Positions 1 through 8,317 of a stretch of 64,000 nucleotides of DNA are shown in pieces. The notes beneath the pieces were generated by a model. It was not told the origin of the DNA. It was given only the letters and a program-made list of their open reading frames with translations, and ran no database searches. The position numbers were made by a program, and so were the translations under genes. This stretch comes from Burkholderia cenocepacia (GTDB lineage Bacteria > Pseudomonadota > Gammaproteobacteria > Burkholderiales > Burkholderiaceae): contig NZ_CP060041.1 of assembly GCF_014211915.1 (NCBI RefSeq), forward strand, positions 434,001 to 498,000, read 5' to 3'. Positions within the stretch are counted from its first letter, which is position 1. Every line of letters begins with the position of its first letter.

Positions 1-602
1 TCTGGAACACCAGTTCGTCGCTGACCCACCAGCCCTATTCGTATTCGAAGACGGTCGCCGAGCGCGAAGCGTGGAAGATCGCCCGCCAGCAGCAACGCTG
101 GGATCTCGTCACCATCAACCCGTCGCTCGTGATCGGGCCGGGCATCAATCCGTACGCGACGTCGGAAAGCTTCGAAATCGTGCGGCAGATGGGCAACGGC
201 ACGATGAAGGCCGGCGTGCCGGATCTCGGCCTGGGTGCGGTGGATGTCCGCGACGTGGCCGATGCGCATCTGCGTGCGGCGTTCCTGCCGAACGCCAACG
301 GCCGTTACATCGTGTCGGCGCACGACACGAACCTGCCGGCGATGGCCGCCACGCTGCTGGAACGGTATGGCGCCGACTACCCGATTCCGCGGCGCATCCT
401 GCCGAAATGGCTGGTGTGGCTGATCGGCCCGCTCGCGAACAAGAGCGTGACGCGCCGCGTGGTCGCCCGCAACATCGGGCTGCCCTGGCGGGCCGACAAC
501 AGCCGCAGCCGCAACGAGCTCGGGATGCGCTATCGCCCGCTCGCCGAGTCGATGAACGACTTCTTCCAGCAGCTCGTCGAAACCGGGCAATTACAGAGAT
601 GA
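1..602 (+). CDS. NAD-dependent epimerase/dehydratase family protein (3' part; start lies outside window)
   Basis: Reading frame 3 is open from the window edge to the TGA at 600-602, giving about 199 residues of the C-terminal part of an extended short-chain dehydrogenase. The catalytic Tyr-x-x-x-Lys motif reads YSYSK (Tyr codon at 36, Lys codon at 48), followed by the NPSLVIGPG segment typical of dihydroflavonol-reductase/epimerase-type SDRs. The NAD-binding GxxGxxG end is missing only because the window begins inside the gene. The substrate cannot be told. The stop overlaps the ATG of the next gene (ATGA), so it is probably translationally coupled to the AraC regulator. Confidence 0.85.
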   Translation, partial: WNTSSSLTHQPYSYSKTVAEREAWKIARQQQRWDLVTINPSLVIGPGINPYATSESFEIVRQMGNGTMKAGVPDLGLGAVDVRDVADAHLRAAFLPNANGRYIVSAHDTNLPAMAATLLERYGADYPIPRRILPKWLVWLIGPLANKSVTRRVVARNIGLPWRADNSRSRNELGMRYRPLAESMNDFFQQLVETGQLQR

Positions 603-1588
603 ACCGCTTCGCGATCTCGCCCGGCTGGCAGGTCATGATGGTCGACCTTGGCCTGCGCGCCGACGAACTGCTGCGGCGCGCGCAGTTGCCCGCCGATCTG
701 TTCACGCGCCCCGAGAACGGGTTGACGACCCGCGAGTACTTCGGCCTGTGGCGCGCGATGGAAGACATGGCGAATACGCCGGCCGTCGCGCTGCGCATCC
801 TCGATCTGCTCGCCGTCGAAACCTTCGATCCGCCGCTGTTCGCCGCGTTGTGCAGCCCGAATCTGGAGATCGCGATCCGGCGCATCGGCCAGTTCAAGCC
901 GCTGATCGGCCCGATGCGGTTGCGTGTGTCGCACGAGGCCGACGCGCTCACCCTCGCCGTCGACTTCCTGGAACGCGACGTACCGCCGCCCGGCATGCTG
1001 GTCGCGGCCGAACTCGGCTTCTTCGTGAAACTCGCGCGGCTGGCGACCCGCACCGAGTTGCCCGCGCGCGCCGTCATGCTGCCGCGCGACGTCAGCCCCC
1101 ATCCCGGCTATGCGCGCTTTTTCGGCGTGACGCCGCAGTACGGCGATGCGCCTTCCGTGAGCGTGGCGCTGCAGGATGCGCGGCGTCCGTTCGTGACCGC
1201 GAACCATGCGATGTGGCAGATTTTCGAACCCGACCTGCGCCGCCGCCTCGACGCACTGTCGGCCGAGGCCGGCATCGTCGAGCGCGTGCGCGCGACGCTG
1301 CTCGAACTGATTCCGGGCGGGCTCGCCACCGCGGACGGCGTCGCGCAAACGCTTGCGATCAGCAAACGGACGCTGCAGCGGCGGCTCGGCGACGAAGGCG
1401 CGAACTTCAAGACCCTGCTTGCGGAAGTCCGCGAGAAGCTCGCGTGGCATTACCTCGATCGCTCGGATCTGCCCTACAGCCAGATCGCTTTCCTGCTCGG
1501 CTACCAGGACCCGAATTCGTTCTTCCGCGCATTCAATGAATGGACCGGAATGACGCCCGAAGCCGCCCGTTCACGCACGGCGCGTTGA
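599..1588 (+). CDS. AraC family transcriptional regulator (arabinose-binding-domain type)
   Basis: A 329-residue protein starting at the ATG inside the upstream stop (ATGA overlap). The N-terminal ~200 residues resemble the Arabinose_bd domain of OruR/ArgR-like AraC regulators (PGWQVMMVDLGLRADELLRRA opening). The C-terminal ~100 residues carry two helix-turn-helix motifs: SKRTLQRRLGDEG, then SQIAFLLGYQDPNSFFRAFNEWTG with the conserved GY-x-(D/E)-x-SxF-xRAF signature. It probably controls the coupled SDR gene or a nearby operon; the ligand is unknown. A longer open frame extends upstream, but the family N-terminus and the overlap favour this start. Confidence 0.9.
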   Translation: MNRFAISPGWQVMMVDLGLRADELLRRAQLPADLFTRPENGLTTREYFGLWRAMEDMANTPAVALRILDLLAVETFDPPLFAALCSPNLEIAIRRIGQFKPLIGPMRLRVSHEADALTLAVDFLERDVPPPGMLVAAELGFFVKLARLATRTELPARAVMLPRDVSPHPGYARFFGVTPQYGDAPSVSVALQDARRPFVTANHAMWQIFEPDLRRRLDALSAEAGIVERVRATLLELIPGGLATADGVAQTLAISKRTLQRRLGDEGANFKTLLAEVREKLAWHYLDRSDLPYSQIAFLLGYQDPNSFFRAFNEWTGMTPEAARSRTAR

Positions 1589-1596
1589 TCAACGCG
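1581..1596. repeat. 16-bp perfect palindrome over the AraC-gene stop codon
   Basis: The sequence CGCGTTGATCAACGCG is its own reverse complement and contains the TGA stop of the AraC-type gene. It lies between converging genes (AraC regulator and RidA). There is no T-run on either side, so it is not a classical intrinsic terminator, though it could fold at the mRNA 3' end or be a binding site. Confidence 0.5.
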
Positions 1597-1630
1597 AAGC
1601 GGCCCGCCCTGTCTACCCGGCCATTCCATA

Positions 1631-2119
1631 TCAGCCGGGCGTGCCGCTGCGCTTCAAGCCGAAAATGAAATCGGCTTCGACCGACGCGCCCTTCGGCAAT
1701 TGCAGCACGCCGACCGACGAACGCGTATGGATGCCGGCGTCGCCGAGCACCGCGACCAACACGTCCGACGCGCCGTCGGCCACTTCGCTCTGCATCGTGA
1801 AGCCGGGCGCGCTTCGCACGTACACGGTCATGCGCGGTACCGTCGCGATCGCATCGAGCGTGCCGCAATGCTTGCGGATCAGCGACAGCGCGCGCAGCGC
1901 CGAGATACCGGCTGCCCGGCGGCCATCGTCCAGCGAAACGGATTCGCCCACGACGCCGACGAAATGCACGACTTCACCGATTCGCGGCACCTGGCCGGCA
2001 ATGTAGGCCGTGCTTCCGTCGACCAGAACGGGCGTGTACTTTCCGCCGATCCTGATCGTTTCGTCCGGATCGAATCCGAATTCGGCTGCGACCTGTTTCA
2101 GTTTGTCATCCCTGTTCAT
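1631..2119 (-). CDS. RidA/YjgF family protein
   Basis: A 162-residue protein of the RidA (YER057c/UK114) superfamily, whose members hydrolyse reactive enamine/imine intermediates or act as related deaminases. Seen here are the N-terminal YTPVLVDGSTAYIAGQVPRIG stretch, which matches the family's strand-rich start, and the C-terminal SSVGVLQLPKGASVEADFIF segment, close to the usual R-x-A-V-x-x-x-x-LP-x-x-x-x-VE signature; Ser-Ser replaces the usual Arg-Ser. At this length it belongs to the longer RidA-like subgroup rather than the ~128-residue archetype. An ATG at 2119 with a G-rich stretch about 10 nt upstream is chosen over an in-frame TTG at 2134. Stand-alone gene, convergent with the AraC regulator. 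Confidence 0.85.
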   Translation of the reverse strand: MNRDDKLKQVAAEFGFDPDETIRIGGKYTPVLVDGSTAYIAGQVPRIGEVVHFVGVVGESVSLDDGRRAAGISALRALSLIRKHCGTLDAIATVPRMTVYVRSAPGFTMQSEVADGASDVLVAVLGDAGIHTRSSVGVLQLPKGASVEADFIFGLKRSGTPG

Positions 2120-2346
2120 CAGTGAATTCCCCAATCCCTCTGAAAAAAGATAAAGAATAATTGAGTCTCCGAAGCTTGTCCCGCACGAAAAGATCGGTCA
2201 CGAACGATCCAGTCAAACCACTTCTCAGGTGTTCGAAGCAGTCGCGGATTGCCATATCGGCAATGGAATTCACCGTCTCAGCAATTTTCTTCATCATTTC
2301 GGTTGAAACCGCTATCATGTATGGACACAAACCTGAAGAGTGATAT

Positions 2347-2646
2347 ATGGCAACTTACAAGGAACTGAAGGCTCAAATGGACGCTTTGGCCGAGAAAGCC
2401 GAAGCCGCGCGCGCCGCTGAATTCCAGGCGGTCGTCGACGACATCCGCACCAAAGTCGCGGAATACGGCATTACCGAGAAAGACATTTTCGGTACACGCC
2501 GTGGTCGGCCGGCCAAACAAGCGGGCGCCCCCGTGCAGGCAAAGTATCGCGATCCGAAGACCGGGGCGACCTGGTCGGGCCGCGGTCGCGCGCCCGCATG
2601 GATCAAGGATGCGAAGAATCGCAATCGATTCCTGATTCAGGAATAA
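2347..2646 (+). CDS. H-NS histone-like family DNA-binding protein
   Basis: A 99-residue H-NS/HvrA-type nucleoid protein. Residues 1-45 form a charged, Ala-rich helix (YKELKAQMDALAEKAEAARAAEF) for oligomerisation. The C-terminal half holds the DNA-binding domain, with RRGRPAKQ (AT-hook-like) and the YRDPKTGATWSGRGRAPAWI motif diagnostic of the H-NS C-terminal domain. Such proteins bind curved AT-rich DNA and silence acquired genes. The preceding ~180 bp is visibly more AT-rich than the rest of the window, in keeping with autoregulation (inference). SD-like GAAGAG lies about 8 nt before the ATG. Confidence 0.93.
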   Translation: MATYKELKAQMDALAEKAEAARAAEFQAVVDDIRTKVAEYGITEKDIFGTRRGRPAKQAGAPVQAKYRDPKTGATWSGRGRAPAWIKDAKNRNRFLIQE

Positions 2647-2818
2647 GCATCCCGGCATGGGCCGGCGCGCGATTCAACGCGCCGTCCGGCGATTTGGGCA
2701 TTGATTGGCGCATCGATACCGGCGGGTTTCCAACGCCGCTCCGGTTGACGAGGTCTTGCCCGATCGGCGTGTCGCGCACTGGCCAATCGGCCAATCGCAC
2801 CGCACGCCAATCCTTTCT

Positions 2819-3151
2819 TCAGCGTTCATAATAAACGGCAAGCCAGACGGTTTGCACTTCGTCATGCGTCCACGCGACACGATGACGGCAATGCGGCTCG
2901 ATCAGCACGTAATCTCCCGCGCGCATATCGAGCCGCGTTGCATCTTCTTCGAATTCGAGCACGGCCGCGCCGGACAGCAACACGACCCATTCGGCCCGCG
3001 CGTCGTCATACCAGAACCCGTCCGGGCTCGCATGGCCCATCGATACGATTCGCTCGACGTTCACGCGCGGGCTCGTCACGAGCAGGTCGATTCGCTCGTT
3101 GCCGCCGCGCCGCCCGTCGACGCTGAATAAATTACCGGTTTGAAGTTGCAT
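2819..3151 (-). CDS. Cupin-domain protein
   Basis: A 110-residue single-domain cupin. Residues ~45-105 form the beta-barrel: FWYDDARAEWVVLLSGAAVLEFE (motif 1 region without the usual His pair) and MRAGDYVLIEPHCRHRVAWT (motif 2, G-D-x(4)-P-x(2)-x-H). The FWYD-x(4)-EW pattern is typical of small stand-alone bacterial cupins of unknown substrate. The ATG is preceded by GAGGCG at 7 nt; the open frame extends 22 codons further upstream without similarity. Same strand as the upstream LysR gene but 450 bp away, so probably a separate transcript. Confidence 0.8.
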   Translation of the reverse strand: MQLQTGNLFSVDGRRGGNERIDLLVTSPRVNVERIVSMGHASPDGFWYDDARAEWVVLLSGAAVLEFEEDATRLDMRAGDYVLIEPHCRHRVAWTHDEVQTVWLAVYYER

Positions 3152-3604
3152 CGCTTCGCCTCGTCGTTGATCGTCGGGTAAATGCTGCGGCTTTAAAGAC
3201 GACGGAAATGGTCGCATCAGCCTGACATTGCGCTGGTCTGCACGGACGTCGTCAAATGTCTGATAAAAAGATGAAGAGTGGGTGCAACTTTACCGACGCT
3301 CATTCATTGGCGCGATAAAGTACATCGCGACATTCTTTTAGCGACGCGCGCGCCATAGCGCGCCATTTCGGTAAAAGCCGGCCGACATCCCGCCGGCGTC
3401 CGCAGCGTCGGGCCAAGCTCTTCACGCAAATAACGGGCTTGCGAGCACGCGTCGATCGACGCATTTTCCGTTCGCAGGCCGGCATGAGCAAGCATCGGCA
3501 CGGACATTCATTCTTTATTTCGATTCGAGGTCGTGTTTGCCCGATGAACGACAATATTGTCCGGGTCGTTGATATCGATGCGAGTGCCGACGAAGCAACC
3601 CCCG
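3152..3604. other. Intergenic region, no gene recognised
   Basis: 453 bp between the LysR stop and the cupin start, both genes on the minus strand. It holds only short open frames (for example 3304-3507 minus, 67 codons) without recognisable protein features. It presumably contains the cupin promoter. I see no convincing terminator or operator. Confidence 0.5.
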
Positions 3605-4528
3605 TCAAACCATCTCCCTCAACCACGCCAGCAACGCCGCCTGCGCACTTCCTTCCGCCACCGGCGCCGGCGTCAACAGGTAGTAATCCGATCCATCCTC
3701 GACGAACCCCATTGGCGCGACCAGCACACCGCTTTCGATGTCGTCGCGCACCAGATGCCACGGCCCGATCGCGACGCCCAACCCCGCAACGGCCGCCTGC
3801 AGACTGAAGTAGAAGTGATCGAACCGCTGCCCGCGCCCGTTCGCGGCCGGCTGATTCGACGCCGCCGCCCACGCGTTCCATGCGTCCGGCCGGGTCCGCG
3901 TATGCAGCAGCGCGGCGTCGGGCTTCAACGCGCGGCCGCCGCGCCGCGATGCAAACCACGCGCCGACCTTGTCCGGCCGGCAAACCGGCCCCACCCGCTC
4001 GGCGAACAGATGCTCGGCGTGATACCCCGCCGGCCACGCGAAATCGTTGCGACGTATCGCCATGTCGATACCGCTGTCGAACGAGAACGGGCCGCCCGCG
4101 GCGGCCAGATGGATATCGACGCCCGCATGCCGCGCCTGGAAATCCGGCCAGCGCGGGATCAGCCAGCGCATCAGCAGCGTCGGCTCGCACGACAGGACCG
4201 AACGCCGCGCACGGGCGGCCTCGGTGCGCAACGCGTGGGCGGCGTGACGCATCAGGCCCAGCCCATCATGGACGGCCCGGGCGAGTGCGCGGCCCGCCTC
4301 GGTCAGGAACACGCGACGACTGCGCCGCTCGAACAGCGCCACGCCCAGATCGTCCTCGAGCAGACGCACCGCGCGGCTGACCGCGCCGTGGGTCAGGCAC
4401 AGCTCGTCGGCCGCGCGACCGAAATGCTCGTGACGCGCCGCCGCGTCGAAACAACGCAGCGCCATCAGCGACGGCAGGTTCGTACGAATCGATTGTGATT
4501 CGAACTCACCATTCTGGTCAGAAATCAT
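3605..4528 (-). CDS. LysR family regulator (GcvA-like), divergent from LysE exporter
   Basis: A 307-residue LysR-type regulator. The N-terminal winged HTH (residues ~18-77: LPSLMALRCFDAAARHEHFGRAADEL, then LTHGAVSRAVRLLEDDLGVALFERR) is of the GcvA subtype. The effector-binding domain follows, with RWLIPRWPDFQARHAGVDIHL at its start. The ATG has an AGGAAAAA Shine-Dalgarno 6 nt upstream. It is transcribed away from the LysE-type gene, with 66 bp between their start codons, the classic arrangement for a LysR protein controlling its neighbour. The ligand is probably an exported amino acid (inference). Confidence 0.92.
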   Translation of the reverse strand: MISDQNGEFESQSIRTNLPSLMALRCFDAAARHEHFGRAADELCLTHGAVSRAVRLLEDDLGVALFERRSRRVFLTEAGRALARAVHDGLGLMRHAAHALRTEAARARRSVLSCEPTLLMRWLIPRWPDFQARHAGVDIHLAAAGGPFSFDSGIDMAIRRNDFAWPAGYHAEHLFAERVGPVCRPDKVGAWFASRRGGRALKPDAALLHTRTRPDAWNAWAAASNQPAANGRGQRFDHFYFSLQAAVAGLGVAIGPWHLVRDDIESGVLVAPMGFVEDGSDYYLLTPAPVAEGSAQAALLAWLREMV

Positions 4529-4594
4529 CGTTTTTCCTGGTGAAGCCCGATCGATAGGATTGTGCCATCAACCCACCCAGCGCAGGAGAAACGT

Positions 4595-5212
4595 ATGACC
4601 GAATGGATAGTCGTAGTCACCATTACGCTGCTGGCCGTCATCAGCCCGGGGCCGGACTTCGCGATGGTCACGCGCAACAGCCTGATGCTGTCGCGTCGTT
4701 CCGGCGTGCTCACCGCATGCGGGATCGGGCTCGGCGTAACGGTCCACGTGAGCTACACGCTGCTGGGCGTCGGGCTGCTGATCCGTCAGTCGCCGTGGCT
4801 CTTCAATGCCGTCAAGCTGATCGGCGCGATCTATCTGATCTACCTCGGTGCGAAGATGCTCATGACGAAATCCGGCGGCGTGCAAGCCGACAGCCGCGTG
4901 GCGGCGCTGTCGGATCTCGCCGCGCTGCGCACGGGCTTCCTGACCAACGCGCTGAATCCCAAGACCACGGTGTTCATCGTCAGCCTGTTCATGCAGGCCG
5001 TCCGGCCCGACACGCCGCTGATCGTGCAGCTCGGCTACGGCGCGTTCATCGCGGCCGCACATGCCGGCTGGTTCAGCCTCGTCGCGATGTGTCTCTCGGC
5101 CACGGCTGTCCGCGATCGGCTGCTGTCGCTGCGACACTGGATCGATCGCACGTTCGGCTGCCTGCTGGTGGGCTTCGGCGTCGCGCTCGCCATCGCACGC
5201 GGCGGGCGCTGA
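4595..5212 (+). CDS. LysE/RhtB family amino-acid exporter
   Basis: A 205-residue inner-membrane protein of the LysE/RhtB superfamily. It has the family opening W-(x)-V-x(3)-T-x-L-x-x-x-S-P-GPDFAMVTRNSL near residues 5-30 and about six hydrophobic segments (e.g. SYTLLGVGLLI, LFNAVKLIGAIYLIYLGAKML, C-terminal TFGCLLVGFGVALAIA). The conserved Asn-Pro-Lys in FLTNALNPKTTVFIVSLF is present. Members export amino acids such as threonine, homoserine or lysine. The ATG follows AGGAGAA at 4 nt. Divergent from the LysR gene at 4528, its likely regulator. Confidence 0.92.
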   Translation: MTEWIVVVTITLLAVISPGPDFAMVTRNSLMLSRRSGVLTACGIGLGVTVHVSYTLLGVGLLIRQSPWLFNAVKLIGAIYLIYLGAKMLMTKSGGVQADSRVAALSDLAALRTGFLTNALNPKTTVFIVSLFMQAVRPDTPLIVQLGYGAFIAAAHAGWFSLVAMCLSATAVRDRLLSLRHWIDRTFGCLLVGFGVALAIARGGR

Positions 5213-5290
5213 CGCTCGACCCGCACGGATGCGCGGCGGCGGGTGCTCTGCGGCGGGGTGCCCTGCGCCGGGTGCCCCGCACCACCAACC

Positions 5291-5923
5291 TCAGAACGTC
5301 CGTGCGATCGTTCGTGCCTCGTCGATCGCCCGACTCCGGTCGACCTTCCCGTCCGGGCCGAACAACGTGCGCTCGACGACGATCCCCGTGATGTCCGTCA
5401 CGCCCACGAACTTGAGCCACGTTTCCATGTAAGGGCGCTGCAGATCGAACTCGGCGGCCGGCGTAAACGACCCCGGCGACTGATAGGCGAGCCCGCGCGC
5501 GTAGACCACCGCCGCCTTTTTACCGGCCAGCTTGCCGGTAAAACCCGTTCCGTCGAACGTGAACAGCACGTCCTTCTGCGAGATCACGTCGATCAGGTGC
5601 TTGAGCTTGTACGGAATGCTGAAATTCCACAGCGGCACGCCGAACAGGAACTTGTCCGCTTCGTGGAACGGCGCCGCGAGCCGCTCGATCTGCTGCCACG
5701 CAGCCGCCTGCTCCTGCGTCAACGCCGTGCCGCTCAGTCCGGCATATTTCGCGGCCAGCGCGGCGCCATCGAATTCGGGCATCGCCAGATCCCAGATGTC
5801 GAGCTTCCGGATCTCGTGATCGGGATGGGCCTGCCGGTACGCGTCGAGAAATGCCTCGCACACCTCGATGGATGCCGAATAGGCCTTGTTGGGTGAGCCT
5901 TCGATATAGAGCACGCGTGTCAT
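5291..5923 (-). CDS. azoR: FMN-dependent NADH-azoreductase-like NAD(P)H dehydrogenase
   Basis: A 210-residue flavodoxin-fold protein of the AzoR/NQO1 type, expected to reduce quinones and azo compounds in the cytosol with FMN and NAD(P)H. Seen: the N-terminal LYIEGSPNKAYSASIEVCEAFLDAYRQ phosphate-binding region, the FMN-binding FGVPLWNFSIPYKLKHLIDVI motif (family P-M/L-x-N-F-x-I-P-x-x-L-K), and AAVVYARG in the NADH-contact region. The first in-frame Met giving the family N-terminus (MTRVLYIEGSP) is used. Divergent from the LysR gene at 6056, with a 132-bp shared promoter region; it is probably that regulator's target. Confidence 0.88.
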   Translation of the reverse strand: MTRVLYIEGSPNKAYSASIEVCEAFLDAYRQAHPDHEIRKLDIWDLAMPEFDGAALAAKYAGLSGTALTQEQAAAWQQIERLAAPFHEADKFLFGVPLWNFSIPYKLKHLIDVISQKDVLFTFDGTGFTGKLAGKKAAVVYARGLAYQSPGSFTPAAEFDLQRPYMETWLKFVGVTDITGIVVERTLFGPDGKVDRSRAIDEARTIARTF

Positions 5924-6004
5924 GGCGCCGATCCTTGTCGAGCGTGACGACGGCGCGCGGGATGCGCGCTCGCCCACTGCCCTTCGCAGCCTAGCGGGTC
6001 GGCC

Positions 6005-6047
6005 TATAATCCGGAAACGATATTAATTGATCAAACTAACCCGGATT
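6005..6047. promoter_or_regulatory. Divergent azoR/LysR promoter region with inverted repeat
   Basis: A TATAAT hexamer (6005-6010) on the plus strand suits the LysR gene at 6056. Arms AATCCGG (6008-6014) and CCGGATT (6041-6047) form a perfect 7-bp inverted repeat around an AT-rich centre containing TTGATCAA. On the minus strand TTGATC is followed 17 nt later by GATTAT, a possible azoR promoter. The arrangement is what a LysR operator between divergent genes looks like; binding is inferred. Confidence 0.45.
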
Positions 6048-6055
6048 GGTGATGA

Positions 6056-6934
6056 ATGAACGCTCCCCTCGACACGGCACTGCTTCATACGTTCGTCGCG
6101 GTCGCCGACGTGCGCAGCTTCACCGGCGCCGGGCGCCGGCTGAACCTCAGCCAGTCCGCGGTCAGCGCGCAGATCGTTCGCCTCGAGGAGCAGGTCGGCC
6201 AGGCGCTGCTCATGCGCAACACGCGCAGCGTCACGCTCACCGCGCATGGCGAGACGCTGCTCGGCTACGCGCGCGCGATGCTCAATCTGAGCGAGGAAGC
6301 GCGCGCCAGGCTGGGAACGGGTGACGCGATCGACGTCAAGCTGCGGATCGGTGTATCGGAGGACTTCGCAACTGGCTGGCTGCCGGACCTGATGCGCCGT
6401 CATGGCGCCGCGCGGCGCGGCCTGCGGCTGGATCTGGTCGTCGACATCGGCGACAGCCTGTTTCAACGGCACGCCAACGGCGAATTCGATCTCGTGATCG
6501 GCAGCCGGTGCTCGCACGCGGGCCACGGCGCGACGTTGTGGCAGGAACCGCTCGTCTGGGCGTTCGCGCGCCACGAGCCGCTTCCGGAAGGCGACGTGCC
6601 GCTCGCGTGCTTTCCCGATCCGTGCCCGTACCGCGGCGCCGCCATCAAGGCGCTCGCGCTGGCCGGCATGCGCTACCGGATCGCGTGCGAAAGCCCGAGT
6701 GTGACCGGCATCCGCACCTTCGCGCGGGCCGGCATCGCGATCGCGCCGGTGCCGCGCAGCGCGATCGACGACACGCTTCGCGAATTGGGTTTGCCCGAAG
6801 GCTTGCCGGAATTGCCGGCGATGGAATTCGTGATGATGCACGACGCGCGGATGCCGGCGGCCGCCGAATTCGCCGCGATGATCGTGGACGAAGCGGCCGC
6901 CCGCACGGGCACGGGCACGCGTCGCCGTGCGTAG
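6056..6934 (+). CDS. LysR family regulator divergent from azoreductase
   Basis: A 292-residue LysR protein. Winged HTH at residues ~5-65 (LLHTFVAVADVRSFTGAGRRLNLSQSAVSAQIVRLEEQVGQALLMR), then a substrate-binding domain beginning KLRIGVSEDFATGWLPDLMRR. The LDTALLHTFVAVADVRSFTGAGRRLNLSQS opening is of the HTH_1 subtype seen in regulators of oxidoreductases. It ends in a short basic tail (TGTGTRRRA). Position and divergence make the azoreductase its probable target. The ATG is preceded by GGTGATGA. Confidence 0.9.
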   Translation: MNAPLDTALLHTFVAVADVRSFTGAGRRLNLSQSAVSAQIVRLEEQVGQALLMRNTRSVTLTAHGETLLGYARAMLNLSEEARARLGTGDAIDVKLRIGVSEDFATGWLPDLMRRHGAARRGLRLDLVVDIGDSLFQRHANGEFDLVIGSRCSHAGHGATLWQEPLVWAFARHEPLPEGDVPLACFPDPCPYRGAAIKALALAGMRYRIACESPSVTGIRTFARAGIAIAPVPRSAIDDTLRELGLPEGLPELPAMEFVMMHDARMPAAAEFAAMIVDEAAARTGTGTRRRA

Positions 6935-7011
6935 CGGGTAGAGTCCGCCAGCGTACCGGCGAAGGCATCCACGCCCCCCGCGGCTGCTCGGATAGCTGAC
7001 GCGAACTGCGC

Positions 7012-8274
7012 TCAGATCACCTCGAAACGCAAGCCCGCGTGGCGAACGAGACGATCGACGAAACGCTCGTCGAACATCGTCGCGGGCGTCCAGAAACCGC
7101 CGCCGCGCCCGATCTTCACACCGTCACGGCTGCCATCGATCGCGAGGCTGATCGCGGCCTGGCCGAGCATCTTGCCGGTCGAGCCATAGCCGGGATCGCG
7201 ATCGCCGGTGACTTTCACGCGCAGGGTTCTGCCGTCGTCCGTGCGGCCGAAAAAGCGCAAATCGTAGCGGCCGGCCCGCTGCGCGTCGACGCTCGGCCCC
7301 TCGCCGGGCTTCGGCAGCAGGAAGCGCTCCATCAGGCCGCGCACGGGCCCGATGAGAACGCCCACCATGAACGCACCGAGGCCCGCCACCATCGTCAGCG
7401 CGCTCACGCGCCCCTTCAGGCCCGTGCCCGTCATCACGGCTTCGTCATAGGTGAAGCGGCTGCCGTACGCATTGCCCGCCAGCGCATTGGAGCGGTGCAC
7501 GACGCGCTCGTTGATCGCCGCCATCACGAACGGCGCGATCCACGCATCGCAGTCGCGATCGAATTCGGCGGATCGAACCGCATGCTGCCGCACCGTGAAG
7601 CCATGTCCTGGCGGGCACAGCGAATAAGGATCGAGCAGTTCCCGGCGCAATGCCGGATCGGCCGCCGCTTCGCGCACGACGTTGATCACGCTGGCCACGG
7701 TGCCGCCCGACGCGCCGCCCTTCAGCGTCTTGACGCGCATCTTCACGTGAGCGGCCGGCACGCCCCACTGCTGCCGCGCCTGTTGCTGCAGGAAGAACAC
7801 GCCCATGTCCGACGGCACCGAATCGAAGCCGCAGCAATGCACGATGCGCGCGCCCGATTGCCGGGCCGCAGGCTCGTACTTGTCGATCATCCGCTTGATC
7901 CATTGCGTCTCGCCGGTGAGATCGCAATAGTCGGTGCCGGTCTGCGCGCAGACCCGGACCAGCGGCTCGCCGTACAGCGCGTAGGGGCCGACGGTGGACA
8001 CCACCACCCGCGCTTGCGCGCACAGCGCCCGAAGCTGCGCTTCGTCGGCCGCGTCGGCAACGATGATCGGTACCGACTGCCCGGCCGCGCCGAGCGTATC
8101 CCGGACTTGCCTGAGCTTTGCGTCGGACCGGCCCGCGATCGCCCAGCGCAGCATCTCGCCCGCACCCGCGCCGGACAGATAGTCGGACAGATAGTCGGAC
8201 AGATAGCGGGCCAGAATCTGCCCGACGAAACTCGTGGCGCCGAATACGACGAGATCGTAGGTCGGTTGCGGCAT
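7012..8274 (-). CDS. Saccharopine dehydrogenase / trans-acting enoyl reductase family protein
   Basis: A 420-residue protein of the saccharopine dehydrogenase NADP-binding superfamily, in the branch annotated as trans-acting enoyl reductase. The N-terminal Rossmann motif is DLVVFGATSFVGQILARYL (residues ~6-24). The family segments RVVVSTVGPYALYGEPLVRVC, TDYCDLTGE and HCCGFDSVPSDMGV are clear, so the enzyme is full length. Reaction and substrate are unknown; trans-acting enoyl reductases act in lipid or polyketide reduction. It follows the ADC-family gene by 43 bp on the same strand, forming a two-gene operon. Residues ~26-37 contain three DYLS repeats from a 12-bp tandem duplication. Confidence 0.88.
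   Translation of the reverse strand: MPQPTYDLVVFGATSFVGQILARYLSDYLSDYLSGAGAGEMLRWAIAGRSDAKLRQVRDTLGAAGQSVPIIVADAADEAQLRALCAQARVVVSTVGPYALYGEPLVRVCAQTGTDYCDLTGETQWIKRMIDKYEPAARQSGARIVHCCGFDSVPSDMGVFFLQQQARQQWGVPAAHVKMRVKTLKGGASGGTVASVINVVREAAADPALRRELLDPYSLCPPGHGFTVRQHAVRSAEFDRDCDAWIAPFVMAAINERVVHRSNALAGNAYGSRFTYDEAVMTGTGLKGRVSALTMVAGLGAFMVGVLIGPVRGLMERFLLPKPGEGPSVDAQRAGRYDLRFFGRTDDGRTLRVKVTGDRDPGYGSTGKMLGQAAISLAIDGSRDGVKIGRGGGFWTPATMFDERFVDRLVRHAGLRFEVI
8172..8206. repeat. 12-bp tandem repeat inside the enoyl-reductase-like gene
   Basis: Three consecutive units of CGGACAGATAGT (third unit 11 of 12 bases) lie inside the coding region and encode repeated Asp-Tyr-Leu-Ser at the end of the first Rossmann helix. 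The reading frame is kept. It looks like recent replication slippage. Confidence 0.9.
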
Positions 8275-8317
8275 GGACGACTCCTTCGGCGCGCGCACGT
8301 CGCACGCAGCCGTATCG

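Noticed and set aside
2106..2330. 74-codon minus-strand open frame between the RidA and H-NS-like genes
   Set aside because: It overlaps the RidA start and lies in the AT-rich promoter area of the H-NS-like gene. No family features or clear ribosome site, so probably a chance frame.
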